Shown here: one piece after another, positions 7,955-17,520 of the stretch
How the letters are laid out: each line of letters opens with the position of its first letter
Position numbering within the stretch: position 1 is the first letter of the stretch
Source: Paenibacillus sp.
Lineage (GTDB): Bacteria > Bacillota > Bacilli > Paenibacillales > YIM-B00363
Assembly (NCBI RefSeq): GCF_035645195.1
Contig: NZ_DASQNA010000008.1
Location: forward strand, 186,001 to 250,000
Length of the DNA stretch: 64,000 bases
Reading direction: 5' to 3'
Notes under the pieces: generated by a model
What the model was told of the DNA's origin: nothing
The model's input: only the letters and a program-made list of their open reading frames with translations
Database searches by the model: none
Made by a program: the position numbers and the translations under genes

Positions 7955-9493
7955 TTATAACCTCTCCATCGCGGCCTCCAGACGATCCGCCGCTTCCGCT
8001 TCAGCCTCCATCGCAGCGTGGAGACCTGCCGCCATTTGTTCCCGGTTCGACGTAACGCCGCCTATACCGAACGGGAAGGCAGGATACAGCTGCAGCAAAG
8101 CCTTGCAGACATGCTCGTACCATTGGCTAGCGTCCGCCAACAAAGACCGCGCTTCGCCGCGAATGTTCCGGTCCAGGGAGAGCTGCTCCAGATAACGGCA
8201 GGCATGTTCGCGGGCTTCCGTCAGGAGAGCTACTTGGTAGGCATGGCCAAGCGGGTCCAGACGGTTTTCCAAGACGGCGCTTCGCCACTCCCGGTAAGCA
8301 GCCTGTCCGAACGCAAAGCCGGGAATGCGGGGCTCTTCCCCCCGGATCTGCTTTACGATCCCGGCAAGGACGTTGCGTACGGAAACGAAAGCGCCCGTCC
8401 GTCGTTCCAGAACGGCTGCGAACAGCCCCGGACTTTCGGGACTTCTGCCTAGGCTCTCATACATATAGCGCTGCACGCCGGGGCGGTGGCTTCGGCCGAG
8501 CAGCACGCGCTCCGAGTCGTCGTACCCGTAAACTAATGCGAACTCGTTGATCGACAAATTCCATACGACGGCCGGCATGCCTGCCTCCACGGCATCATGG
8601 ATCAGCTGCAACACGCCGACTTGCTCCTCCGGCCGAAGCTGCTGTCTTCCGGGACGCCCGAAGCATCGGGCGCTCCAGCCGATCCGCTCCGCAGCGCCGT
8701 AGAAGGCGTAGCTCCAGTCGAACGTCGACAGCCCCCTCCAGCCGCATCCGGAGGAAATGCCGATTCGGAATGCGTCGCCCGTCGTCCCCATGACCGTCGT
8801 AAGCTGCTGCTCCGTATCGCCCCCATACCGCAGCGCTTCGAGCAATGCCACGGACATCAGCGCATATGGACGAGAAAAACGGGGTTCGTCGAGGACGATG
8901 CGGCCCGGTTTGCCATGGCGGAGGCGATCGGAGAGATAGCGGTCAACTTCCGTTCGGAAACGCTCCTCGTTCAGCTTCGAACGGGAACGGGAAATCAGGT
9001 TATAAACATTGCTTCGGGCGATGCCGAGCGATGCCGCGGTTTCATCCGGCTGAAGTCCATCTACCGCCGCGTCCATCACGCGTTTCGCGTTGCCGCGCAG
9101 CAGCGAAGACGAGCGGTCCGCCGCTTCGCGGCGCAGCTCGCGGTCGAGCAATCCCTGCTGCGGTTCGTCCGGACGGCTGCACGAATACGGATCGGCCGAC
9201 TCGGGCAGCTCGCCGAACGGCTTCGTCCGGTTCTCCGCGCCGCGCAGCATATTCATCGCCGTCCTGCGGACGAGCTTCCTCAGCCATGGGCGGAAGCGTT
9301 CCGGGTCCCGAAGGCCGGGAAGCTTGGCAGCCAGCCGCAGGAACGATTCCTGGACCGCATCCTCGGCCAGGTGGGCGTCCCGCATAATATCGCGGGCCCA
9401 CAGCGCCGCATCCTGCCTATACGCCGCAATCAACTGCGTCAGCGCGTCCCGATCGCCTGCGGCCGCGCGCGAAATCAAATTCTCTTGATTCAT
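7955..9493 (-). CDS. ECF sigma factor fused to a large papain-like (C39/BtrH-like) domain
   Basis: 512 residues. Residues about 1-170 are an ECF sigma factor: region 2 (AEDAVQESFLRLAAKLPGLR, RFRPWLRKLVRR) and region 4 (DGLQPDETAASLGIARSNVY, NLISRSRSKL). The remaining ~340 residues are unusual. They contain GISSGCGWRGLSTFDWSYAF, then AGMPAVVWNLSINEFALVYG, a strand pattern like C39/BtrH-type papain folds, with Phe/Glu where a catalytic His would be expected, and a helical end. There is no anti-sigma gene next to it, so the C-terminal domain may itself control the sigma part. I chose ATG 9493 because GACGAGG lies 8 nt upstream; the TTG at 9541 has no RBS. The fold call for the second half is a guess from pattern. 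Confidence 0.8.
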   Translation of the reverse strand: MNQENLISRAAAGDRDALTQLIAAYRQDAALWARDIMRDAHLAEDAVQESFLRLAAKLPGLRDPERFRPWLRKLVRRTAMNMLRGAENRTKPFGELPESADPYSCSRPDEPQQGLLDRELRREAADRSSSLLRGNAKRVMDAAVDGLQPDETAASLGIARSNVYNLISRSRSKLNEERFRTEVDRYLSDRLRHGKPGRIVLDEPRFSRPYALMSVALLEALRYGGDTEQQLTTVMGTTGDAFRIGISSGCGWRGLSTFDWSYAFYGAAERIGWSARCFGRPGRQQLRPEEQVGVLQLIHDAVEAGMPAVVWNLSINEFALVYGYDDSERVLLGRSHRPGVQRYMYESLGRSPESPGLFAAVLERRTGAFVSVRNVLAGIVKQIRGEEPRIPGFAFGQAAYREWRSAVLENRLDPLGHAYQVALLTEAREHACRYLEQLSLDRNIRGEARSLLADASQWYEHVCKALLQLYPAFPFGIGGVTSNREQMAAGLHAAMEAEAEAADRLEAAMERL

Positions 9494-9655
9494 GTGCCCA
9501 ACCTCGTCTCCGGCCCGTCCATGCGCAGCTTTGGTGATCAAATATAGCCACTATTTTTATTTTATTACAATATTCGAAACTAGCATATGTTTGCCTTTGG
9601 GCATTTGTGGTTAAATGAGGGGAAAAGCACAGCAAAAATACGGAGGGATGAATCT

Positions 9656-10480
9656 ATGGTTCGGGATATTGCGAAAGAGATCGAAAGCGCCGTCGTGCCG
9701 GAGGACGCGATCGCGGTATGGGCGCTCGGGCAGTGCGGCTTCGTGCTGAAAAGCGCCGCTTGCACGGTCGGCATCGACTTATACTTATCGGATTCGGTAT
9801 ACGAGAAATACGGGGCGCCCTGGTCGCGCACCGCGCCGCCGCCGATCGCCCCGGAGGCGCTGCCGCCGCTGGACGCCGTCCTGTGCACGCACCACCACGA
9901 CGACCATATGGACGACGCGACGCTGCGCGCCTTGCGGACGAAGGCATCGACGACGTTCGTCGCGCCGAGGGCGCACCTCTCGTTGATGCGGGACTTCGGG
10001 CTGGACGAGCGGCGGCTCGCCGGCATGAATCACGGGGAGACGCTGCGGCTGCCCGGCGTCGAAATCAAAGCGTTCGCCGCCATGCACGATACGTTCGAGC
10101 GGGATGAGGCGGGCAATCACCGCTTCCTCGGCTATACGTTCCGGTTCGGCGGCTTTACGGTGTACCACGCGGGCGATACGATCGGCTTCCCCGAGCTGCC
10201 GGAGTGGATTCGCCCCGAGAACGTCGATGCCGCGTTCGTGCCGATCAACGGCCGAGATTACCGGCGAACCGCCGCGAACATCGTCGGCAACATGAACTAC
10301 CGCGAAGCGGCCGACCTCGCGGCGGACATCGGCGCGGGCGTCGTCGTGCCGATGCATTACGGCATCTTCCGCCACAACGACGAAAATCCGGCGTACTTCG
10401 TCGATTACATCTACCAGACGTATCCGGAGCTGCCGTTCCGACTGCCGCGGCTTGGAGAGCGGTTTATCCTTTGGAAATAA
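9656..10480 (+). CDS. UlaG-like metallo-beta-lactamase fold hydrolase
   Basis: 274 residues from ATG 9656, which has CGGAGGGA 8 nt before it. The metal-binding motif is THHHDDHMDD (HxHxDH type), with further ligands in KAFAAMHDTF, VYHAGDTIGF and VVVPMHYGIF. The order and length fit the UlaG subfamily, whose founding member is the L-ascorbate-6-phosphate lactonase; many relatives have unknown substrates. It is a single gene in a divergent position to the sigma factor and upstream of the carbohydrate locus. A sugar-phosphate lactonase role is plausible but not shown. Confidence 0.85.
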   Translation: MVRDIAKEIESAVVPEDAIAVWALGQCGFVLKSAACTVGIDLYLSDSVYEKYGAPWSRTAPPPIAPEALPPLDAVLCTHHHDDHMDDATLRALRTKASTTFVAPRAHLSLMRDFGLDERRLAGMNHGETLRLPGVEIKAFAAMHDTFERDEAGNHRFLGYTFRFGGFTVYHAGDTIGFPELPEWIRPENVDAAFVPINGRDYRRTAANIVGNMNYREAADLAADIGAGVVVPMHYGIFRHNDENPAYFVDYIYQTYPELPFRLPRLGERFILWK

Positions 10481-10586
10481 AAACAGCGAGCTACTTTTTG
10501 TTGTTATCCTGCGTGTTAGGCGATAAAATATAATAAAATACAAGACTAAACGCCAATATTTAAAAAAACGCGAGGATGGGTGAGGG

Positions 10587-11917
10587 ATGAGGGGAAAACC
10601 ACTGCAGCGTTTGAAAGTAAGCGCTACCAAACGTTTTCTCGTCCTAGAGGACGGAACGCCGTTCTTTTGGCTGGGCGATACGGCGTGGGAGCTGTTTCAT
10701 AAGCTGAACCGGGACGATGCGGTCCATTATTTGCGGACGCGGGCGGAGCAGGGCTTCACCGTCGTGCAGGCGGTGGCGCTCGCGGAGTTCGAAGGGGCGA
10801 CGACGGACAACGCCCACGGCCGGCGGCCGCTGCGGACGAACGCGTCCGGCGCCGTCGACCCGGCGCTGCCGGACGTCGAAGGACCGTATTCGTATTGGGA
10901 CCATGTCGATTGGGTTTTGTCGGAGGCGGCGTCGCTCGGTCTGTACGTCGCGCTGCTGCCGACGTGGGGCGATAAATTTAACAAGCTCTGGGGGAAAGGG
11001 CCGGAACTGTTCACGCCGGAGAACGCCTTCGCGTACGGCCGCTGGCTCGGCGAGCGGTACCGGGACGCCGCGAACGTCGTCTGGGTGCTCGGCGGCGACC
11101 GGCCGCTGCAGACGCGGCGCCATTTCGAAATCGTGGACGCGATGGCGCGGGGCCTGAAAGAGGGGGACGGCGGCAGCCACTTGATGACGTTCCATCCGCA
11201 GGGCGCGCAGTCGTCCTCTCACCATATGCACGACGAAGATTGGCTCGATTTCAATATGATCCAATCCGGGCACGGCGAAGCGCAGATTACGAACTACAAG
11301 CGGGTGCTGGCCGATTACGAGCGGCAGCCCGTCAAGCCGACGCTGGACGGCGAGCCGTGCTACGAAGATATTCCGGTCGGCTTCCGGACGGAGAACGGCT
11401 ACTTCGACGAAGCGGACGTCCGCCGAGCGGCGTATTACGCGGTGCTGTCCGGCGCCCTCGGGCACACGTACGGCCACCACTCGGTCTGGTCGATGATGGA
11501 CGGACCCAGCGAAGGCCACGGACACTCGTTCCTGATGAGCTGGAAGCAGGCGCTGCGGCGCCCGGGGGCGGAGCGGATGCGGCACGTGCGCGCGCTCGCG
11601 GAGGCGCGCGGCTTCGGGCGGCTCGCGCCGCCCCGGACATGGTCGAGAACAACGACGCCGGCAACAACTATATGGCCGCGGCCCGCGCCGACGACCATGC
11701 GTACGTGTACACGCCGAACGGCGCGCCGATCGCGGCGAAGCTGGGGCGTCTGCCGGGCGGCCGGCTGACCGCCTCGTGGTTCGACCCGCGCTCCGGCGCC
11801 GCGGAGAGCATCGGGAGAATAGAGAACGCAGGCGTCCGACGCTTCGTGCCGCCGTCGTCCGGACGCGGCAGCGATTGGGTGCTCGTGCTGGAGGCGGGAT
11901 CATGTTCCGAGTCATGA
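10587..11917 (+). pseudogene. Apiosidase-like glycoside hydrolase (DUF4038), frameshifted near 11,630
   Basis: The frame from ATG 10587 gives a good DUF4038/apiosidase-like (beta/alpha)8 domain: FFWLGDTAWELFHKLNRDDA, GFTVVQAVAL, NVVWVLGGDRPL, KPTLDGEPCYEDI, HTYGHHSVWSMMDGP. At about residue 348 it turns into Arg/Thr-rich nonsense and stops at 11768. The expected C-terminal beta domain (APDMVENNDAGNNYMAAARA up to GSDWVLVLEAG) continues in another frame to TGA 11917. One missing base, probably in the C/G-rich stretch 11620-11640, would restore a 443-residue protein. Either a sequencing error or a real inactivation. The stop overlaps the next gene's ATG, as in a working operon, so error seems more likely. 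Confidence 0.85.
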
Positions 11918-13527
11918 TCGTCGAGGACGAGATGCTGGTCCGGCTCGGCCTCAAAAATTCGGTCGACTGGGCCAAATTCGACATGGAGGTCGTCGCCGAC
12001 TTCCCCGACGGCCAAGCGGCGTGGGAGTATTACCAGCGCGAGAAGCCGGACGTCGTCATCACGGACATCCGGATGCCGAAGATGGACGGGATGGAGCTGA
12101 TCGCGAACGTCCGCCGCGCGGACAAGGGGACGCGGCTCGTCGTGCTTTCGTGCCTCGAGGAGTTCGATCTCGCTCGCAAGGCGATGCAGCACGGAGTGTC
12201 CAGCTACATTCTGAAGCTGACGATGACCGAGGAGGAAATCGAGACCGTCCTCGAGGAAGTGCGGCGCGAGCTGCTCGCGCAAGGGCGGAGCGCGCCGGCC
12301 GAGGAAGGCGTCGGCACGCTGACGCGCCAAAACATGGATTTGCTCAAGGAGAAAGTGCTGAAGGACTTTCTCTTCTACAACATTTTCAGCGCGGAGGAAT
12401 TCGAGTTGTTCGTCGCGCGGAACGGCCTGCGCCTCACGCCGATTCGGCTCGTCGCCTGCGTGATGGAGATCGACCGGTTCCCGAAACTGAAGGAGAAATT
12501 TCGCGACGAGCACGGCCATTTGATCAAAATGACGCTGCTGAACATCCTCGCCGAAATTACGAGCGTCCATAAGCGAGGGGAATCGTTCCCTTTGGACGAA
12601 ACGCGGTATTTGCTGTTGTTCCACTTCGAGGACATGCATTCGGAGCAGACCGTCATGCAGGAGACGCGCGTCATCCTGAATCACGTGCAGGAAGTCATCC
12701 GCACCTATTTCAACGGATCCGTCTCCTTCGGGGTCAGCGGCATCCAAAGCGGCTTCAAGTCGCTGCCGAAGCTGTACGCGGAGGCCGGGAAGGCGCTCGA
12801 GCGGAAGTTTTGGACCGGGCCGGGCCATCTGCACCAGCCGGGCCAAACGGCGGATCACGCGCCGCTGTCCGCCCTGCTGTCGCGCATCCGGCGTTCGCCG
12901 GAGCTGCGGGCGCTGCTGTCGCCGATGAAGCAGAAGGAGCTCGACCAATTTCTCGACGTGTTCGAAGCGACGCTCTCGGAGGAGCGCAAATCGATCGAAA
13001 TTATGCTGTACCAGCTCGTGCAGTGGATCTCGACGAACGTCTACGACGACAATCAGAACGAATGGACGCTGCTCGTCAGCATTACCGACAAGCTGGAGCA
13101 ATGCGACAATTTGCCGGAAATGCTCGAGCAGACGGTAACGTTCCTGGAGGACATTACGGCGCAGGCGAGCAGCCACATGCATATGAGCAGCGAAATTACG
13201 AAGGCGATCCAATACATCAAGCGGCATTACGCGGAAAACATCAGCCTGCAGACGGTGGCCGACCACGTCAATTTGAGCCTCAGCTATTTGAGCAATTTGT
13301 TCAAGAAAGAGCTGCAAATTTCGTTCGTCGACTATTTGAACCGGTATCGGATCGAACGGGCGAAGGAGCTGCTCATCGGCACACAGATGAAATCGTACGA
13401 CATCGCGGTGCAGGTCGGCTTTTCGCCCGAATACACGTACTTTAGCAAGGTGTTCAAGAAGGTCACCGGGCTCAATCCGAACGAATACCGGCGGCAGTGG
13501 ATGTCGGCGCCCAGGAGCGAGACATGA
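11902..13527 (+). CDS. AraC-type response regulator (YesN family)
   Basis: 541 residues. Receiver domain at about 1-120 with VEDE, phosphoacceptor D55 in VITDIRMPKMDG and K in SYILKLTM; a long middle region (about 150-430); and a C-terminal AraC double HTH (ITKAIQYIKRHYAENISLQT to FSKVFKKVTGLNPNEYRRQW). The reading frame is open further upstream, but ATG 11902, with GGAGGCGGG 3 to 10 nt before it, begins exactly at the receiver domain. It overlaps the end of the upstream hydrolase gene by 16 nt and its stop overlaps the kinase start as ATGA. It probably controls the ABC transporter and hydrolase genes that follow. Confidence 0.93.
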   Translation: MFRVMIVEDEMLVRLGLKNSVDWAKFDMEVVADFPDGQAAWEYYQREKPDVVITDIRMPKMDGMELIANVRRADKGTRLVVLSCLEEFDLARKAMQHGVSSYILKLTMTEEEIETVLEEVRRELLAQGRSAPAEEGVGTLTRQNMDLLKEKVLKDFLFYNIFSAEEFELFVARNGLRLTPIRLVACVMEIDRFPKLKEKFRDEHGHLIKMTLLNILAEITSVHKRGESFPLDETRYLLLFHFEDMHSEQTVMQETRVILNHVQEVIRTYFNGSVSFGVSGIQSGFKSLPKLYAEAGKALERKFWTGPGHLHQPGQTADHAPLSALLSRIRRSPELRALLSPMKQKELDQFLDVFEATLSEERKSIEIMLYQLVQWISTNVYDDNQNEWTLLVSITDKLEQCDNLPEMLEQTVTFLEDITAQASSHMHMSSEITKAIQYIKRHYAENISLQTVADHVNLSLSYLSNLFKKELQISFVDYLNRYRIERAKELLIGTQMKSYDIAVQVGFSPEYTYFSKVFKKVTGLNPNEYRRQWMSAPRSET

Positions 13528-15338
13528 AACCGTTCGGCTGGTTCCAAAGCCTTCGTTCGCAGCTCATTTTATATTTCATGATCATTAGCTTGGTCGTGCT
13601 TTCGGGCGCGACCTACTATTTATATTCGTTCATGCTCGGCATGATCAAGGAGCAGAACGAGCGTCTGCTGTTCCAGCAATTTCAGCAGCTCGACCATAAC
13701 ATCGCCGGCCTGCTCGCGGACGTCGACCGGCTGCAGAAGATGTTCCTGCTCGAAGAAGAGATTCAGGATCTGCTGCTCAATTTGACCGAGAAGAGCGAGC
13801 TGGAATTTCTCAATTCCAAAAACATGCTGCACGAGCTGATCAAAAAATTCATCGACAATTACAATTTCGTCCATTCCATTTACATTACGGCGGAAAATCA
13901 AGGCGCGGTCGGCGGCAGCGGCAACACGACGCTCGTCCATCCCGTGGAAGAATGGGTGAAGGCGTTTTTCGCATCGGAGCCGTATCGGAGGTCGCTGTCG
14001 GAGTACCCGAACATCGTCGTCGAAGGCAACATGCGCAAATCGTTTTACAACCCGTACATGACCGGAAGCCGGGACGGCGCCGTCGTCAGCATTTTGCGAG
14101 GGACCCGGGCGATCTACGACCCGCGCGTCAGCGCGACGCTTATTTTCAATATCGACGAGCGGTACCTCGCCTCGATCTATTCGGCGTCGCTGTCCGCGGA
14201 AGACGGCGAAATGTACATCGTCGACGGGCGCGGGACGATCATTTCGAGCTCGCGGCCCGAGCGCGTCGGCACGGCGAGTCCGTATGTTCCGGGGCGGGGG
14301 GGAACGTTCGGCAGCTACGACGACAACAACGGCGACGCGCCGGTGCAAATCGTCTATTACAAGCTGCAGACGTCCGGCTGGTACGTGATGAAGGAAATTC
14401 CGCTAAATCCTTATTCGGCGCAAATTTACGCGGTGCAGCGCATCATCGTCCTCGTATTTTTGCTCAGCCTCCTGGTCATTTTGATCGTTTCGTACTTTTG
14501 GCTGAACAAAATGATTCGTCCCCTTCACCTCCTGTCCGGCAAAATGAAGGACATCGGCCGCGGGGAGCTCGGCGTCACGTTCCCGGAGGTGCCGAACAAC
14601 GAATTCGGCACGGTCATCCGGCGCTTCAACGAAATGTCGCTCAGCATCGTCGATCTGATCCAAAAGAACAACGCCATGCAGGAGCAGAAACGAGAGCTCG
14701 AAATCGAAGCGCTGCAGTACCAAATCAACCCGCATTTCCTGTACAACACGCTGAACATGATCCGCTGGATGGCGTCGATCATCAAGGCGGACAACATCGT
14801 CAACAGCATCGTGGCGCTCGGCAACATTCTGCGCGCGGCGTACGCCAGCAAAGATTCGATGTGCACGCTGCGGGACGAGCTCAGCTACTTGGAAAACTAC
14901 ATTAAAATCATCAACTGGCGGTTTAACAACGGGGTCGTGTTCGCGATTGAGGTCGAGCCGGACGAGCTGGACTGCCGCGTGCCGCGCTTCATCCTGCAGC
15001 CGCTCGTCGAAAACTCGATTCAATCCGGGCGGCAAATCGAGGAGCAGCGAATCGAAATTCGCGTCTGCGTCCGGCGGGAAGGGAACGAGCTTGCGATCAT
15101 CGTCCGCGATACGGGTCCCGGTCTTACGCCGGAGCTGCTGGAGTCGCTCAACGCGATGCTGGCCGGGGACGGATCCGGCGAACGGTCGGGCGAGATGGGC
15201 GAGACCGCCGGCGGCGTCGGGCTGCGCAACGTCAACAAGCGCATCCAGCTTTATTTCGGCGCGCAGTACGGACTGCGGTTCGAACCGAGGGAGAAGGGGG
15301 CGGAAGTGGTCGTCCGTCTTCCGGCGTCGACGTCTTGA
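13524..15338 (+). CDS. Sensor histidine kinase (YesM family) with extracellular Cache-like domain
   Basis: 604 residues. TM1 at about 12-37, a ~265-residue extracellular part that looks like a double Cache sensor (IYITAENQGAVGGSG, VVSILRGTRAIYDPRVSATL, EMYIVDGRGTIISSS, GWYVMKEIPL), TM2 at about 307-327, HAMP, His_kinase domain with H404 in YQINPHFLYNTLNMIRW, and HATPase (ENSIQSG, DTGPGL, GVGLRNVNKRIQLYFG). The start at 13524 is set by AGGAG 6 nt upstream and a 4-nt ATGA overlap with the response regulator. It should sense an extracellular sugar and signal to the partner regulator. A terminator closes the transcription unit. Confidence 0.93.
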   Translation: MKPFGWFQSLRSQLILYFMIISLVVLSGATYYLYSFMLGMIKEQNERLLFQQFQQLDHNIAGLLADVDRLQKMFLLEEEIQDLLLNLTEKSELEFLNSKNMLHELIKKFIDNYNFVHSIYITAENQGAVGGSGNTTLVHPVEEWVKAFFASEPYRRSLSEYPNIVVEGNMRKSFYNPYMTGSRDGAVVSILRGTRAIYDPRVSATLIFNIDERYLASIYSASLSAEDGEMYIVDGRGTIISSSRPERVGTASPYVPGRGGTFGSYDDNNGDAPVQIVYYKLQTSGWYVMKEIPLNPYSAQIYAVQRIIVLVFLLSLLVILIVSYFWLNKMIRPLHLLSGKMKDIGRGELGVTFPEVPNNEFGTVIRRFNEMSLSIVDLIQKNNAMQEQKRELEIEALQYQINPHFLYNTLNMIRWMASIIKADNIVNSIVALGNILRAAYASKDSMCTLRDELSYLENYIKIINWRFNNGVVFAIEVEPDELDCRVPRFILQPLVENSIQSGRQIEEQRIEIRVCVRREGNELAIIVRDTGPGLTPELLESLNAMLAGDGSGERSGEMGETAGGVGLRNVNKRIQLYFGAQYGLRFEPREKGAEVVVRLPASTS

Positions 15339-15357
15339 ATTTTTTTCAACTTTCGCA

Positions 15358-15384
15358 TGGGACAGCGGCAGCGCTGTCCTTTTC
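15358..15384 (+). terminator. Terminator after the YesN/YesM pair
   Basis: GGACAGCG-GCAG-CGCTGTCC followed by TTTT, about 20 nt past the kinase stop. The remaining ~180 nt to the permease gene must hold the ABC operon promoter; I see no clear sigma-A hexamers there, which fits activation by the response regulator. Confidence 0.8.
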
Positions 15385-15568
15385 CGTTCCGGCGCGCGGC
15401 GAGAAAGTTCAACTCAAACGAAAAATCGTTCAATTCGGGGAAGGGGCGGGTCCGGCGAGCCCCCGGATTTTTCAAATATGTCGTAAGATCGTTCATTCGG
15501 ACGGAGGGAATAAAGCGTTATCATGATCGTACAGGAGAGAAACAGACTGCATGAAAAGGAGAAAAACG

Positions 15569-16510
15569 ATGGAGATCACTTACGCAGCACAAACAGAGAA
15601 AGCGACGAAAAAGTCGAAGCTGTTTCGCAAAGACGGCGTGAAGCTGCTGCTGATGGCGCTGCCGTTCGTCGCGTTCGCGTTCGCGTTCAGCTACGTGCCG
15701 TTGTTCGGCTGGATTTACGCCTTTTTCGACTACCGGCCCGGCATTCCGCTCAGCAAGACGGAGTTTATCGGGCTCGAAAACTTCGCCGCCATGCTCACCG
15801 ACCCCCGCATGGGCCCCGTGCTGATCAACACGCTGGCGCTCAGCCTGCTGTCGATCGCGACGGCGCCGATCCCGATGCTGTTCGCGATCATGGTGTCCGA
15901 AGTGAAAAGCGAGTGGTTCAAGCGGCTCGTGCAGACGACCTCGACGCTGCCGCACTACATTAGCTGGATCATCGTATACTCGCTGGCGTTCGCCATGTTC
16001 AGCACCGAGGGGGCGGTCAATTCGATCCTCTTCAAGCTCGGCCTCAGCGACACGCCGGTTAACGTGTTAGGCAATTACGACCGCGTATGGACCGTCCAGA
16101 CGCTGCTCCTGCTGTGGAAAGGCGTCGGCTGGAGCGCCATTATCTATTTGGCCGCCATCGTCAGCATCGACAGCGAGCAGTACGACGCGGCGAAGGTCGA
16201 CGGCGCGGGGAGGCTGCGCACGATTTGGCATATTACGATTCCGAGCATCATGCCGACGTTCATCGTGCTGCTGCTGCTCTCGATCAGCAATCTGCTGTCC
16301 GCCGGCTTCGAGCAATATCTCGTCTTTACGAACGTCATCATCGCGGACCGCATCGAGGTGCTCGATCTGTACGTGTACCGTCTCGGTCTCGTCACCGGCG
16401 ATTACTCTTACTCCACGGCCGTCGGCATTTTCAAATCGGTCATCAGCGTGATCTTGCTCTTTACGGCCAACTTTTTGTCCCAAAAAATCCGCGGCCAAGG
16501 CATCATTTAA
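15569..16510 (+). CDS. Sugar ABC transporter permease (LplB/YteP-like)
   Basis: 313 residues with six membrane helices and the binding-protein-dependent transport EAA loop (EQYDAAKVDGAGRLRTIWHI), typical of CUT1-type permeases. Others marks are FSYVPLFGWIYAFFDY near the N-terminus and LPHYISWIIVYSLAF in the middle, both usual in the LplB/YteP group that pairs with YesM/YesN. I take ATG 15569 because AAAGGAG is 8 nt upstream; an ATG 18 nt earlier is possible. It works with the next permease and the binding lipoprotein. No ATPase gene is here; such systems share MsmX-type ATPases encoded elsewhere. Confidence 0.94.
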   Translation: MEITYAAQTEKATKKSKLFRKDGVKLLLMALPFVAFAFAFSYVPLFGWIYAFFDYRPGIPLSKTEFIGLENFAAMLTDPRMGPVLINTLALSLLSIATAPIPMLFAIMVSEVKSEWFKRLVQTTSTLPHYISWIIVYSLAFAMFSTEGAVNSILFKLGLSDTPVNVLGNYDRVWTVQTLLLLWKGVGWSAIIYLAAIVSIDSEQYDAAKVDGAGRLRTIWHITIPSIMPTFIVLLLLSISNLLSAGFEQYLVFTNVIIADRIEVLDLYVYRLGLVTGDYSYSTAVGIFKSVISVILLFTANFLSQKIRGQGII

Positions 16511-16529
16511 TGGGAAAGGAGCCACAAGC

Positions 16530-17450
16530 ATGAGCGCGCAAACGAGCGTCCAGCCGATCCGCCGCAGAAGGCCGATCGATTGGAAGGACTTCACATTCGA
16601 CAGTATCAATTATCTCTTTCTAACGCTGCTGGTTATCGTCACAATCTATCCATTCTATTACATTCTGATCTATTCGATCAGCGATTCGATCGAAGCGCAG
16701 AAAGGCGTCTACCTGTGGCCGGCCGGCTTTTCGCTGGAAGCGTACCAAACGACGATCGCGCTGCCGGGCATCCGGGACGCGGCCCTCGTCTCGCTGCTCC
16801 GCACCGTGTTCGGCACGCTCATTACGGTGTTTTGCTGCTCGTTCTTCGCGTATTTGATCACGAAGGACGAAATGCCGCTGCGCAAATACATTTACCGATT
16901 CGTGCTCGTCACGATGTATTTCAACGCCGGATTCATTCCGTGGTACCTCACGATGAAGGCGTACGGCTTGCAGAACAACTTCCTGCTGTACATTATTCCT
17001 TCCGCGCTTTCGGCGTTCAACGTCATCTTGATCAAGACGTTCATCGAGCAGCTGCCGGCGTCGCTCGAGGAATCGGCCAAAATCGACGGGGCGGGCTATT
17101 TCAAAATTTTCACGTACGTCATCTTCCCGCTGTCGATGCCGATCATCGCGACGATCGCCGTGTTCGCGGCGGTCGGCCAATGGAACACGTGGTTCGACAA
17201 CTTTTTCCTGGTGGAAAATCCGAAACTGCAGACGCTGCAGCTCGTGCTTTGGAATTTCTTGAACCAGTCGACGAACTTGTCCAACATGACGACAGAGCAG
17301 CTGACGCGAGGCGACATCGTGCGTTCGCTGACGCCGCAGTCGATCCGGATGACGATCACCATGCTCGTCACGCTGCCGATCGTGCTCGTGTACCCGCTCC
17401 TGCAGCGGTACTTCGTCAAAGGCATCATGCTGGGCGCGGTGAAAGGGTAA
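16530..17450 (+). CDS. Sugar ABC transporter permease (LplC/YcjP-like)
   Basis: 306 residues, six membrane helices, with the EAA loop ASLEESAKIDGAGYFKIFTY and the family ends (SINYLFLTLLVIVTIYPFYY at the start, RYFVKGIMLGAVKG at the C-terminus). It is the second subunit of the CUT1-type importer, 19 nt downstream of the first permease gene, with AAAGGAG 9 nt before the ATG. It should form a heterodimer channel with the upstream permease and receive oligosaccharides from the lipoprotein encoded next. Confidence 0.94.
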   Translation: MSAQTSVQPIRRRRPIDWKDFTFDSINYLFLTLLVIVTIYPFYYILIYSISDSIEAQKGVYLWPAGFSLEAYQTTIALPGIRDAALVSLLRTVFGTLITVFCCSFFAYLITKDEMPLRKYIYRFVLVTMYFNAGFIPWYLTMKAYGLQNNFLLYIIPSALSAFNVILIKTFIEQLPASLEESAKIDGAGYFKIFTYVIFPLSMPIIATIAVFAAVGQWNTWFDNFFLVENPKLQTLQLVLWNFLNQSTNLSNMTTEQLTRGDIVRSLTPQSIRMTITMLVTLPIVLVYPLLQRYFVKGIMLGAVKG

Positions 17451-17456
17451 GACGGA

Positions 17457-17483
17457 TTATCCGGCGTTCGCACCGCCGATAAT
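17457..17483 (+). promoter_or_regulatory. Stem-loop between permease and binding-protein genes
   Basis: ATTATCCGGCG-TTCGCAC-CGCCGATAAT forms a stem with one bulged base and no T-run. Structures in this position often protect or tune the mRNA of the binding protein, which is needed in excess over the permeases. Confidence 0.45.
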
Positions 17484-17520
17484 TATAGACTCACTTCAAT
17501 TAATTTGGGAGGGTACACAA

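Noticed and set aside
9494-9541. Longer form of the sigma factor from TTG 9541
   Set aside because: There is no RBS before it, while ATG 9493 has GACGAGG at good distance and begins right at the usual sigma N-terminus.
10611-10632. Catabolite-responsive element (cre) at the start of the apiosidase-like gene
   Set aside because: AAGCGCT is present, but the flanking bases do not match the cre consensus well and it lies inside the coding sequence.
11776-11901. N-terminal extension of the YesN-type regulator
   Set aside because: The extra ~42 residues are the Arg-rich off-frame reading of the upstream hydrolase; the receiver domain begins exactly at ATG 11902 behind an RBS.
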